Part shown: positions 32,594 to 41,746 of the stretch, one piece after another
Layout of the letters: the number at the start of each line of letters is the position of its first letter
How positions within the stretch are numbered: position 1 is the stretch's first letter
NCBI GenBank assembly: GCA_947063875.1
Contig: CAMSTY010000028.1
Coordinates: 1 to 43,607, forward strand
DNA length: 43,607 nt
Direction of reading: 5' to 3'
Origin: an uncultured bacterium
GTDB taxonomy: Bacteria; Bacillota; Clostridia; Lachnospirales; Lachnospiraceae
Position numbers and translations under genes: made by a program
The notes under the pieces: model-generated
What the model was told of the DNA's origin: nothing
What the model saw: only the letters and a program-made list of their open reading frames with translations
The model's database searches: none

Positions 32594-35065
32594 CTATTTC
32601 TGGTTATTCTTCTTCGGCGCCGCTTTCTTAGATACTGTCTTCGGCACCTTTTTTGCAACAGCGCCCCTAGTCTTTGCCGCCGTCCCTTCCTTGGCAGCCG
32701 CTTTTTCCGATTTTATCTTTTTGACCGTTTCTTGTGCTTTCTTAATTTCTGCTTTTTGAGACGGTTCGTTCTCCTTCCCAGCCGTCTCTTTCTTCTCCGC
32801 AGCTTTCTTCTCTACCTTTTTTGGCGCCTTCATCGGCGTGCAGGAGAATACCAGCGTACACATAGGCGGAAGGTCGATCACCAAAGAATTTTCTCTGTCA
32901 TCCCACTCTTCCTGTTTGCAGGTCTTGGCCCGGGGATTCCCTTTTCCGCTTCCGCCAAAACTTTCTGCGTCACTGTTTAAGATTTCTTTATATTTCCCGT
33001 AGAAGGGCACGCCTACCTGGAATTTCTCGTGCTCTACCGGAGCAAAATTGCAGATAAAGAGCAGTGTCTCTTCTGGTTTATTGGTCTTACGCAAAAATGA
33101 CACAATATTGTCTTCACTTCTGGAGCAGTTGATCCATTCAAAACCATCTGGATGAAAATCTTTCTGGTAAAGGGCAGGCTGTGTCCGGTAGAGATGATTC
33201 AAAGCCTTCACATATTCCTGGGTATTCTTGTGCACCGGATATTCCAGTATACCCCAGGGCAGTTCTTCGTTTTCATTCCACTCGGCTACCTGCGCAAACT
33301 CCTGTCCCATAAACAGAAGCTTCTTGCCTGGATGGCCATACATAAAGCCGTATGCTGCCCGCAGGTTATTTGCTTTTGCCTCATAAGTCTCTCCCGGCAT
33401 CTTACACAACATGGAATACTTGCCATGCACCACCTCATCGTGGGAGAACACCAGCACAAAGTCTTCACTGTATGCATACAGCATACTAAAGGTCAGTTCC
33501 CCATAATGGTGATTGCGGAAGTACGGATCATAGGACATATAGCCGATAAAGTCATTCATCCATCCCATGTTCCATTTATAATCAAATCCCAGGCCGTTAT
33601 CCTTCACATCTCCGGTAATCTGCGGCCATGCGGTGGACTCCTCCGCGATCAGCAGCGCGCCGTTCTTACGTCCTTTAAAAACAGAATTCAGATGTTTTAA
33701 GAATTCCACTGCCTCCAGGTTCTCATGGCCGCCGTAAATATTAGCCACCCATTCACCGTCATTCTTGCCATAGTCCAGATACAGCATGGAAGCCACGGCA
33801 TCCATCCGGATTCCGTCCGCATGGTACTGCTCTGCCCAAAACAGGGCATTGGCAATCAGGAAGTTCTTTACCTGGGGCCGTCCGTAATTGTAGATCAAGG
33901 TACCCCAGTGAGGATGAGACCCCTGCCTCGGGTCCTGATGCTCATAAACGCAGCTTCCGTCAAAACATGCCATTCCATAAGCATCTCTCGGGAAATGAGC
34001 CGGAACCCAATCCAGAATCACCCCGATGCCCTGCTCATGGAGATAATTCATAAAATACATGAAATCATCCGGAGTGCCATACCGGCTGGTGGGCGCATAA
34101 TACCCGGTCACCTGGTATCCCCAGGAAGCATCCAGAGGATGTTCCATCACCGGCATCAGCTCCACATGCGTATATCCCATCTCTTTTACATAATCTGCCA
34201 GCCGCGGCGCAATCTCCCGGTAGTTATAAAATTCTGATCCTACCAGTTCCTTGCCGTCTTCATCCAAGGCAATCGGCTTACGAATCCAGGAACCCAGATG
34301 CAGCTCATAGATTGCCATGGGTTTTGTCTTGGCGTCGTTCTTTTTTCGCTCCTCCATCCATCGGCTGTCGCTCCACTTAAATTTCCCGATATCCCAGACA
34401 ATGGAAGCTGTGTTAGGCCGCAACTCCGCATAATTTCCATAAGGGTCCGCCTTGAGCATAGGCTCGCCCTTCCGGGTCTTAATTTCATATTTATAAACGG
34501 TTCCCACATCCAGTCCCGGAATGAAAAGTTCAAATACTCCCGAATCTCCCAGAAGCTTCATCTGGTGGCGCCGGCCGTCCCACATATTAAACTCGCCTAC
34601 CACGCTCACCCGCATGGCGCATGGCGCCCAGACAGAGAAAAGCACTCCCTTCACGCCCTTGATCTCCATGGGATGCGCTCCCATCTTCTTGTATACATCG
34701 TAGTAGATGCCTGCCTCAAACTTCTTTAACTCTGCCTCGCTGTACTGGGTTCCGAAAGCATACGGGTCATGGATTTCCTTCTGGCTTCCATCACTGTAGG
34801 TCACCAGCAAAGTGTAATCAGCGACACTTTTCCTGGGTATCAGAACCGCAAAAAAACCGCACTCATCCTGCATTTCCATCGGATACCTTTTGCTGGAGCC
34901 TGTCAGTTCTACCGCCATCTCCACTGCAGTCGGAACAAATGCCTGAATCAGAAGGCCCGCTTCTGTCATATGCGGTCCCAGCAAATCCTGCGGTCTGGCC
35001 GCCTCCGAATACACTAACTCCTCAATTGCCGCCCAATCCATTAAGTCATACAACACTTTGTCCAT
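32594..35065 (-). CDS. glgB: 1,4-alpha-glucan branching enzyme with lysine-rich C-terminal tail
   Basis: 823 residues; it makes alpha-1,6 branches in glycogen. An N-terminal CBM48/Ig-like region (VLFSVWAPCAMRVSVVGEFNMWDGR) precedes the GH13 barrel: catalytic Asp in DGIRMDAVASMLYLDYG, acid/base Glu in ALLIAEESTAWP and transition-state HD in VFSHDEVVHGK. A C-terminal beta domain ends near residue 745. A 77-residue tail (about 747-823) follows, made mainly of Lys, Ala, Glu and Thr with 24 lysines, like a histone H1-type disordered tail; this is not part of the enzyme fold. The start follows AAGGGGG, and a strong promoter lies at 35157-35185. No other glg gene is nearby. Confidence 0.95.
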   Translation of the reverse strand: MDKVLYDLMDWAAIEELVYSEAARPQDLLGPHMTEAGLLIQAFVPTAVEMAVELTGSSKRYPMEMQDECGFFAVLIPRKSVADYTLLVTYSDGSQKEIHDPYAFGTQYSEAELKKFEAGIYYDVYKKMGAHPMEIKGVKGVLFSVWAPCAMRVSVVGEFNMWDGRRHQMKLLGDSGVFELFIPGLDVGTVYKYEIKTRKGEPMLKADPYGNYAELRPNTASIVWDIGKFKWSDSRWMEERKKNDAKTKPMAIYELHLGSWIRKPIALDEDGKELVGSEFYNYREIAPRLADYVKEMGYTHVELMPVMEHPLDASWGYQVTGYYAPTSRYGTPDDFMYFMNYLHEQGIGVILDWVPAHFPRDAYGMACFDGSCVYEHQDPRQGSHPHWGTLIYNYGRPQVKNFLIANALFWAEQYHADGIRMDAVASMLYLDYGKNDGEWVANIYGGHENLEAVEFLKHLNSVFKGRKNGALLIAEESTAWPQITGDVKDNGLGFDYKWNMGWMNDFIGYMSYDPYFRNHHYGELTFSMLYAYSEDFVLVFSHDEVVHGKYSMLCKMPGETYEAKANNLRAAYGFMYGHPGKKLLFMGQEFAQVAEWNENEELPWGILEYPVHKNTQEYVKALNHLYRTQPALYQKDFHPDGFEWINCSRSEDNIVSFLRKTNKPEETLLFICNFAPVEHEKFQVGVPFYGKYKEILNSDAESFGGSGKGNPRAKTCKQEEWDDRENSLVIDLPPMCTLVFSCTPMKAPKKVEKKAAEKKETAGKENEPSQKAEIKKAQETVKKIKSEKAAAKEGTAAKTRGAVAKKVPKTVSKKAAPKKNNQK

Positions 35066-35156
35066 TAGGAACCCCCTTTACTGCATAGTGACAATTCCGA
35101 AATTTACAGAAAAATTTCAGATATTATCAGACGCCGCACTCTTATTTCTGGTTATT

Positions 35157-35185
35157 ATTATAACGGATTTTTAACAACATATCAA
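35157..35185 (-). promoter_or_regulatory. Sigma-A promoter for glgB
   Basis: On the minus strand TTGATA (35180-35185), 17 bases, perfect TATAAT (35157-35162), giving a leader of about 85 nt. The rest of the gap to ppk1 (35186-35288) shows no clear terminator. Confidence 0.75.
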
Positions 35186-35288
35186 CGATTATTAACATAA
35201 ATATGCAATTTGAATTCCCATTTTCACGTATCTCCTACCCATAACAGGCGGCAGTACATCCCCCTTAAAAAACGAATCCACTCCTGTC

Positions 35289-37442
35289 TCAGCTGTCTTC
35301 TTCCGCCTCCGCCGGCACAAACCTCCTGGTATCATGCACGCTGGGGTTCACCTCCTGTTTTCTGGCCTCTGCCGCCGCCATCGCCTCGTCGCAAAACTGC
35401 TGCTGGGCCATAACAAGTTCCTTCCCCCGCTTGTCAATCCTCTCATAGCTTCCGTCCGGCTGCAGGATGTGGGCCTTCACATTGTCCTCCAGCTGCACCT
35501 GCAGAATGTGAATCACCTGCTCCTTTAAATCAGGGGCCTCTACCGGGAACATGATCTCCACCCGCTTATCCAGGTTCCGGGGCATCCAGTCTGCGCTTCC
35601 CATATAGACCTCCGGACTCCCGTCATTTTCAAAATAGAAAATCCGGGCATGTTCCAGGAAATTCCCCACAATGGAATGAACGCTGATATTGTCGCTGAGA
35701 CCCGGCACTCCCGCTTTCAGACAGCAGATTCCCCGTACCACCAGTTCGATCTTCACCCCCGCACAGGAAGCCTCGTAAAGGCTGGCAATAATCTCCTTGT
35801 CACACAGGGAGTTCATCTTAGCCATAATATGGGCGTAGCCGCCGGCACGGGCATGTTCCGTCTCCCGGCGAATCATCTTCACCAGCTTTCCCCTCAGCCA
35901 CAGCGGCGCCAGTGACAGCTTATTCCAGGTAGGCGGCTCCGAGTAGCCGGACAGCATATTAAACACTGCCGTGGCATCCTGGCCAATCTTTGGGTTACAA
36001 GTCATCATCCCGCAGTCCGTATACAGCCTGGCCGTGGAATCATTGTAATTTCCGGTTCCCAGATGGACGTACCGGCGAATGCCGTCCTCCTCCCGGCGCA
36101 CCACCAGGGTGATCTTACAGTGAGTCTTTAACCCCATCAGGCCATAGATTACATGGCAACCCGCCTTCTCCAGCTTTTTGGCCCAGTTGATATTGTTCTC
36201 CTCATCAAAACGTGCCTTTAGTTCCACCAGAACCGACACCTGCTTGCCATTGTCCGCCGCCTCCGCCAGCGCCGCCACAATAGGCGAATGCCCGCTGACC
36301 CGGTACAGAGTCTGCTTGATGGCCAAAACCTCCGGGTCCCTGGCCGCCTGCCGCACAAAGTTCACCACCGGATCAAAAGTCTGATAGGGATGGTGCAGCA
36401 GAATATCCCTCTTACGGATATTGGTGAAAATGTCATCCTCGTTCATCAGCGCCGGAATCGGCTGAGGCACATAAGGCTTTTCCTTCAAATGGTCAAAGCC
36501 GCCCATGCCATACATCTTCATCAAAAATGTCAAGTCCAGGGGGCCGCCGATCTCAAAAATATCCTCCGCTCCCACCAAAAGCCCTTTCCGCAGGATCTTC
36601 AGCAGGCGTTTATCCACCTTCTCCTCAATCTCCAGACGGATGACCTCACCCCATTGGCGTTTCTTCAGCTGCTTCTGAATTTCTTCCAGAAGATCCACCG
36701 CCTCCTCCTCATCCAGGGTAAAATCAGCATTTCTCATAATCCGGAAAGGATGGGCTGACACAATATTATAATTCAGGAACAGTTCATGGATATTGCGTTC
36801 AATAACCTCCTCCAGCAGGATGACCCGCCGGGTCCCATCCTGCTGGCAGGGCAGTTCCACAATCCTCGGCAGCACGGAAGGCACCTGCACCATAGCAAAT
36901 TCCATGGCATCGTCTCCCGATTTTTTCTGCACCAGGGCCGCAATATTCAACGACTTGTTGCGAATCAGCGGAAACGGCCGGGAGGAATCCACTGCCATGG
37001 GCGTCAGCACGGGATAGACACTCTCCCGGAAATATCCGTCCACAAACCTCTGCTCCCCTTCTGTCAGCTCCTCATGCTCCCACAGAATCTGCAGTCCCTG
37101 CTGTTTTAATGCCGGAAGCAAAGACCTGCCGTAAGTGGAATACTGCACCTCCACCAGCCGGTGAGTCTTCTCTGAAATCAAAGCCAGCTGCTCCTCTGCC
37201 CGCAACCCCGCAATATCCGTCTTCTTGTACTTGGCATGAACCTGGTCCTTCAGGGACGCTACCCGTACCATAAAAAATTCATCCAGATTCGATGAAGTGA
37301 TACTCAAAAATTTCAGCCGCTCAAACAGCGGAATTGATTTATCCCTGGCCTCATGCAAAATCCGGTAATTGAATTCCAGCCAGCTCAGTTCCCTGTTCAC
37401 ATAATTTTTCGGGTCCGTATAAATATTCTCTATCTCTGCCAT
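35289..37442 (-). CDS. ppk1: Polyphosphate kinase 1
   Basis: 717 residues. It polymerises the gamma-phosphate of ATP into polyphosphate. It has the N-terminal helical domain (NRELSWLEFNYRILHEARD, SSNLDEFFMVRV), and the phospholipase-D-like catalytic halves with the phospho-accepting His in YVHLGTGNYND and second His in LEHARIFYFEND. The basic stretch GLKTHCKITLVVRRE is also typical. ATG 37442 (MAEIENIYTDP) matches family starts, although GGAGG is 14 bases away; a TTG at 37520 would add 26 residues. It is the last gene of the plsC-pheA-ppx-ppk1 row, directly after the opposing-function ppx. Confidence 0.94.
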   Translation of the reverse strand: MAEIENIYTDPKNYVNRELSWLEFNYRILHEARDKSIPLFERLKFLSITSSNLDEFFMVRVASLKDQVHAKYKKTDIAGLRAEEQLALISEKTHRLVEVQYSTYGRSLLPALKQQGLQILWEHEELTEGEQRFVDGYFRESVYPVLTPMAVDSSRPFPLIRNKSLNIAALVQKKSGDDAMEFAMVQVPSVLPRIVELPCQQDGTRRVILLEEVIERNIHELFLNYNIVSAHPFRIMRNADFTLDEEEAVDLLEEIQKQLKKRQWGEVIRLEIEEKVDKRLLKILRKGLLVGAEDIFEIGGPLDLTFLMKMYGMGGFDHLKEKPYVPQPIPALMNEDDIFTNIRKRDILLHHPYQTFDPVVNFVRQAARDPEVLAIKQTLYRVSGHSPIVAALAEAADNGKQVSVLVELKARFDEENNINWAKKLEKAGCHVIYGLMGLKTHCKITLVVRREEDGIRRYVHLGTGNYNDSTARLYTDCGMMTCNPKIGQDATAVFNMLSGYSEPPTWNKLSLAPLWLRGKLVKMIRRETEHARAGGYAHIMAKMNSLCDKEIIASLYEASCAGVKIELVVRGICCLKAGVPGLSDNISVHSIVGNFLEHARIFYFENDGSPEVYMGSADWMPRNLDKRVEIMFPVEAPDLKEQVIHILQVQLEDNVKAHILQPDGSYERIDKRGKELVMAQQQFCDEAMAAAEARKQEVNPSVHDTRRFVPAEAEEDS

Positions 37443-37555
37443 AATCCGTCTCAAAGCCTCCTGGCTTGCCTCCCCTGTGCCATCTTTTTGCAGCAATCCA
37501 GGCTTCCTGCCTCCTGCCAAGCCTGTACTCTGCCTTTTCTTCCTGTTTGGCCTTA

Positions 37556-39118
37556 TCAGTTTCTCTTCTTCTGCTTCAGCATCGGCCGAATGCCAAAAAT
37601 TTCCTCAAAGAAATCCGCCTTCTCCTCAATCGACAATGCCTCCAGCGTCACATCTCCCACATAATCTGTGTTGATCATCAGCTTATTATTCTTAATCGCA
37701 ATCCGGCATCCGGCCAATTTGTTGCTATGGCTGCGGTCCATAGAATTGGCCAGCCGCAAAATCGCCGTCAGCTTCGCTACGGTCAGCGTCAGATTATCCG
37801 GCGTGGCCAGCCGCGAGATTCTGGAAGGTTTTGCGTCAATCTTGATGTCATTGTATTGAAAGGTTTTCAAATGATACCGAACCACATTGGCCACGATTTC
37901 CCGTTCCACATGGGACAGGCCGATGATCTCCGTAGCCATGATAATATTGTAAGCATACTCCGTGGCGTTCCGCATGGTCACAAATTTCCCGCAGGAATGC
38001 AGATCCGCCGCAATCTGCAGAAGCAGCCGCTCCCTGTCCTTCAGTCCATGATATTTTTTCATGCTGTCAAACACCTGCAGCGCCGCGCTCTCCACTGCCT
38101 GAATGTGAGGCATATGGCATTTATACCGCTTCGCCATATTGCGGGACGCCACGATAATGTCATTGGAAAAATTATGATTAAACTTTAAAAGCTTCCGTTC
38201 CTCCGCATATTCCGCTGCAATTCCATCCAGCATCATGGTACCTGGCACCCAGATGCTGTCTGCCCCTGTCACCTCCAGCACCTGCCGGATAATGGTGGCC
38301 GCCGGAAGCAGCAGAGACGCATAATTCGCATTAATCTCAAAGGTATCCTCGATCTGATCCAGCGTCATACGCCCCAGCACATCATAAAAATGATTAAATT
38401 CCTCCAGGCTGATCCGGTCCCGATGGTTCACCTCTTCCATAATTCGCTGGTACAGAATCAAAGTAACCTTGCCGATTCCAATCAAATGCTCAATCTTTTT
38501 ATCCTTCAGATAAATCTTCCGGAAAGTTACCAGTTCATTGTCCACAATCTCCTGAATCAGCTTCTGTTCCTTCTCAGCCGTGGTCTTCATATGTCTCATA
38601 ATTTCCATCAGACGGACAACCCCCAACGGCAGATTCTGGGTGGAAACCAGCGAATCCTTATCAAACAGAGAAATCTGCGTGCTTCCGTTTCCTACATCCA
38701 GAATGGCAGTCCCCTTCTGAATTACCTTCTGAAACTCCGCATCCTTGTAGGCAATCGCTTTGTAGCTGATAAAACGCTGTTCGGAATTGCTAAGCACCCG
38801 GACGTTAATCCCGGTCCTTACCCGAATCTGGTCTACTACGATCTGACTGTTTTTCGCCTCTCTCAAAGCGCTGGTAGCATAAGCACGGCAGGTTTCCACC
38901 TGATATCCTCTCATAATACGGGCATACTCTGCCAGAACCTCACACATCTCATCCACCTGCCGGTAGCTGATCTTTTCGCTGAGCCAGGTATCCGCTCCCA
39001 GCGCAATCGGATACCGCACCTGGTCAATCAGCCGGATTCCAAACTTCTCCGACACCTCATAAATTCCCATCTCCAGACCAGAAGAACCGATATCAATTGC
39101 CGCAAATGTGCGTACCAT
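37556..39118 (-). CDS. ppx: Exopolyphosphatase, Ppx/GppA family with HD domain
   Basis: 520 residues. An ASKHA-type N-terminal half shows FAAIDIGSSGLEMGIYEV, YATSALREAKN, AILDVGNGSTQISLF and LPLGVVRLME. A C-terminal HD-like helical half contains LLQIAADLHSCGKF and LSHVEREIVANVVRYH. The enzyme degrades polyphosphate (or pppGpp in GppA members). ATG 39118 follows GGGGAGTG; a TTG at 39151 lies inside pheA and is rejected. It lies between pheA (19 bp upstream) and ppk1, so synthesis and breakdown of polyphosphate are made from one transcript. Confidence 0.9.
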   Translation of the reverse strand: MVRTFAAIDIGSSGLEMGIYEVSEKFGIRLIDQVRYPIALGADTWLSEKISYRQVDEMCEVLAEYARIMRGYQVETCRAYATSALREAKNSQIVVDQIRVRTGINVRVLSNSEQRFISYKAIAYKDAEFQKVIQKGTAILDVGNGSTQISLFDKDSLVSTQNLPLGVVRLMEIMRHMKTTAEKEQKLIQEIVDNELVTFRKIYLKDKKIEHLIGIGKVTLILYQRIMEEVNHRDRISLEEFNHFYDVLGRMTLDQIEDTFEINANYASLLLPAATIIRQVLEVTGADSIWVPGTMMLDGIAAEYAEERKLLKFNHNFSNDIIVASRNMAKRYKCHMPHIQAVESAALQVFDSMKKYHGLKDRERLLLQIAADLHSCGKFVTMRNATEYAYNIIMATEIIGLSHVEREIVANVVRYHLKTFQYNDIKIDAKPSRISRLATPDNLTLTVAKLTAILRLANSMDRSHSNKLAGCRIAIKNNKLMINTDYVGDVTLEALSIEEKADFFEEIFGIRPMLKQKKRN

Positions 39119-39137
39119 GCCGCTCACTCCCCTCTCC

Positions 39138-40265
39138 TCAATAATTCCCAAGAATTCTCATATTCCCGGCTTCCGCTGCCACTCCACTCAATGCATTCTG
39201 AATCGCCGCATCCGCCAGGTTACCCTCAATATCAACAAAAAACCGATATTCCCAGCTTCTCCCCGGAATCGGCCGGGACTCTATCATCCGCATATTCACT
39301 CCATTAAAAATAAAATGCCCCAGAATATTATAAAGCGTGCCGCTGCGATGAGGCAGTTCAAAGGTAATGCTGACTTTCGCCGCGTCCTTCCGGTACAGAG
39401 GCCGCCTGGATATAATAATAAAGCGGGTCGTGTTATTCTTATTATTTTGAATCCTTGGCTGAAGCGTCTTAAGTCCGTAAAGCCTACCCGCAATCTCGCT
39501 GGCAATGGCCGCCTGCGTCTTATCCTTATCCTCCACTACCTTTTTCGCTGCCACCGCCGTGTTCTCCAAACTGATCTGCCTTACCCCCTTCTGCCCGTTC
39601 AGAAACTCCGAACACTGCATCAGAGCCTGGGGATGGGAAAATACGGTCCGGATATCCTCTGCCTTTGCATCCTGACACCCCAGCAGTGCATGGCAAACCG
39701 GCACAAAAGTCTCCGCTACAATGTAATTGGAGTATTTGATCTGCAGGTCATAATTATCTATCACTGCACCGGCGGTAGAATTCTCAATAGGAAGCACTCC
39801 ATAGTCCGCCTGCCCTTCCTGCACCTTTTGCATGGCTTCCTCAAAGGTAGGCACATGGTAGATTTCCGCCTCTTCTCCAAAATACTGCAAAGCCGCCGCA
39901 TGGCTGTAAGCGCCCTCCACTCCCTGGTAGACTACCCGCACTCCCTCCATCGGCAGCATCTCCACTTGCTGATAACCCAGATCCTGCTGCCTGCCATGCT
40001 CCGCCAGCATCCGGTACTGGTAGCGGCGGCTGATAGCCATGATCTGAGCAAACAATTCCTGAATGGCCGTTTGATTATACTCCCCATGGGAAAGCCCTGC
40101 TACCGCGGCCAGTTTCTGTTTCTCCCGCTCCCCGTCAAAAACCGGCTTTTCTGTCGCAATTTTATATTCTGCCACATTTTTGCAGATCTTCATTCTCTCC
40201 TCAAACAATTCTACCAGCCGCTGGTCGATTTCATCCAACTGCTTTCTGCATTCCTGTAAATCCAT
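39138..40265 (-). CDS. pheA: Bifunctional chorismate mutase/prephenate dehydratase
   Basis: 375 residues. It turns chorismate into prephenate and then phenylpyruvate for phenylalanine. A chorismate mutase helical domain (about 1-90; CRKQLDEIDQRLVELFEERM) is followed by prephenate dehydratase (about 108-285; YQGVEGAYSHAAA, GVLPIENSTAGAVIDNYDL, NNTTRFIII) and a C-terminal ACT domain with ESRP (MRMIESRPIPGRSWEYRFFVD), which binds Phe for feedback control. GGAGG lies upstream of ATG 40265. A small CCTGCA/TGCAGG hairpin in the 57-bp gap from plsC (40297-40317) has no T-run. Its place in a polyphosphate and lipid row is unusual. Confidence 0.95.
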   Translation of the reverse strand: MDLQECRKQLDEIDQRLVELFEERMKICKNVAEYKIATEKPVFDGEREKQKLAAVAGLSHGEYNQTAIQELFAQIMAISRRYQYRMLAEHGRQQDLGYQQVEMLPMEGVRVVYQGVEGAYSHAAALQYFGEEAEIYHVPTFEEAMQKVQEGQADYGVLPIENSTAGAVIDNYDLQIKYSNYIVAETFVPVCHALLGCQDAKAEDIRTVFSHPQALMQCSEFLNGQKGVRQISLENTAVAAKKVVEDKDKTQAAIASEIAGRLYGLKTLQPRIQNNKNNTTRFIIISRRPLYRKDAAKVSITFELPHRSGTLYNILGHFIFNGVNMRMIESRPIPGRSWEYRFFVDIEGNLADAAIQNALSGVAAEAGNMRILGNY

Positions 40266-40322
40266 AATCTTTATGTCCTCCGTATCTGTCTCATTCCCTG
40301 CATTTTATTTCTGCAGGCAGCG

Positions 40323-41105
40323 CTATGCCTTTTGAACCCTTTGCCCCCCGCTTACCTCGACCCGGGTCCGCCGGTATTCCTGCTCCGCCTTCAGCATCTC
40401 AATAATCTTTTCTCTGGTGTAAGCGCCGGAACATTTCTTCAGTTCCTTGGGCAGCTGCTTCAGATAGATGGGTTCCCCAAACTCAATCGTCACATGGGAA
40501 GGCCTCATAAAAGGAATATGATTCTCAAAAATATCGGCGGTTCCTGTAATCGCCACCGGTATCACCGGACATCCGCTCTTCTCGGCAATTTTCAGGCTTC
40601 CCTCTTTAAACGCCATCAATTCCAGCGGGTCTTTATTCTCATTGCGGGTTCCTTCCGGAAAAATCCAAAGAGAAACCCCCTGCTTCACTTTCTCGATTCC
40701 GGCCAGGATCGTCTTCAGGCCTTCCTTAATATCTTGTCGGTTCAAAAACAAACAATTCACCAATTCCATCCAATTCACCAGGATCGGATAACGGGTCATC
40801 TCCTTTTTTGCCACAAATCCAGCCAGATTCGGAACTACCGCATAACCTACTACAATATCAAAATAGCTTCTGTGATTCCCTACATAGAGAACGGCTCCCT
40901 CCGGAACCCGCTCTTGCCCCTTCACCTCCAGCGTCGAGCCTGTCAGCCGAAATATCATACAAAACATTGCCTGGACGATCCGCAGGCAATGCTGCTGCTG
41001 CCTCTGCGGATTGAATTTCCGGATTACATATTCTCCGATCACCAGCGGAATACTGGCCGCAAGAAATCCAAAAAGTACAATTACTACCAATAAAAAACGT
41101 ATCAT
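40323..41105 (-). CDS. plsC: 1-acyl-sn-glycerol-3-phosphate acyltransferase
   Basis: 260 residues. An N-terminal membrane helix (about 1-22) precedes the acyltransferase domain with NHRSYFD (the NHxxxxD catalytic motif), FLNRQD, FPEGTRNEN (motif III) and a Pro-rich VIPVAITGT (motif IV). It adds the second acyl chain in phosphatidic acid synthesis at the membrane. ATG 41105 is chosen because GGAGAGGGA lies eight bases upstream; the GTG at 41123 would include that site in the protein. It leads the row plsC-pheA-ppx-ppk1. Confidence 0.93.
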   Translation of the reverse strand: MIRFLLVVIVLFGFLAASIPLVIGEYVIRKFNPQRQQQHCLRIVQAMFCMIFRLTGSTLEVKGQERVPEGAVLYVGNHRSYFDIVVGYAVVPNLAGFVAKKEMTRYPILVNWMELVNCLFLNRQDIKEGLKTILAGIEKVKQGVSLWIFPEGTRNENKDPLELMAFKEGSLKIAEKSGCPVIPVAITGTADIFENHIPFMRPSHVTIEFGEPIYLKQLPKELKKCSGAYTREKIIEMLKAEQEYRRTRVEVSGGQRVQKA

Positions 41106-41141
41106 TTGTCTGTCCCTCTCCACTTAGTTGCTATCCTTTTC

Positions 41142-41170
41142 AGTATATAAAAAAAGAAAAGCAAAAACAA
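41142..41170 (-). promoter_or_regulatory. Predicted promoter for plsC-pheA-ppx-ppk1
   Basis: On the minus strand TTGTTT (41165-41170), 17 bases, TATACT (41142-41147), about 35 bp before the plsC start. Confidence 0.55.
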
Positions 41171-41232
41171 GTCATTTGCTCTTCTTTTTACAATCTTTTT
41201 CAGATTTGTTCAAACAATATTTTTATATTTCT

Positions 41233-41535
41233 TTATCGTCCCCGGTTTTCCCTCAAAAAACTCACGATCTCCGCCGCCCTTGGCGGACATCCCGCCAGGC
41301 TTTTGCAAAAGCAGGAGGTGCATCTTCCCATGCCGATTCCCCCTTCTTTCCCCTGATATCCCTGACCAATCCCGATAGGCGGCAGTCCCTTTTTCAATTT
41401 CCCGGCATCATTCAACCAGTCCAGGGCATAGATCAGCGACCCATAGCAGGCACTGCATGCGTCCTTCTCCTCTGCAAATTGGGTTAGTGTACTGACCCAT
41501 TTACTTTTCGCCAAATGACTTGCCTGAATTTCCAT
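41233..41535 (-). pseudogene. C-terminal fragment of a DUF362-like cysteine-rich protein
   Basis: The 100 residues hold DACSACYGSLIYALDWLN, LPPIGIGQGYQGKEGGIG and CTSCFCKSLAGCPPRAAEIVSFL, a pattern I associate with the C-terminus of DUF362 iron-sulfur-type proteins, normally three to four times longer. ATG 41535 has no ribosome-binding site and an in-frame TGA lies six codons upstream. The 210 bp above it (41536-41746) hold no matching N-terminal part. A truncated gene is the best reading; a short standalone protein cannot be excluded. Confidence 0.45.
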
Positions 41536-41722
41536 CTGCTTCGTTGTTGTCGGTCAACGATGCCGCCGCATCGCCTCCCTCCGCCTCACGCCTGCACAAA
41601 CCGCCAATAAAATATGCCGCCTGTATTTTTCAAAAATACGTTTCTTTGTTATATCATACCACAAATTTTCCTGCTATACAGAGAATTCCTGTTTTTTGCA
41701 GGCAGCCGTCATACACAAGAAT

Positions 41723-41743
41723 AGCCGGCTCTCACAGCCGGCT
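41723..41743 (-). terminator. Hairpin after the CmpB-type gene
   Basis: Two copies of the self-complementary AGCCGGCT (41723-41730 and 41736-41743) flank a five-base loop, forming an eight-bp stem directly after the stop at 41747. The T-run is strong on the plus strand (TTTTTTTC) and weak on the minus strand. Confidence 0.55.
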
Positions 41744-41746
41744 CTC

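Noticed and set aside
39108-40259. 383-codon plus-strand frame opposite pheA
   Set aside because: Antisense of an unmistakable chorismate mutase/prephenate dehydratase.
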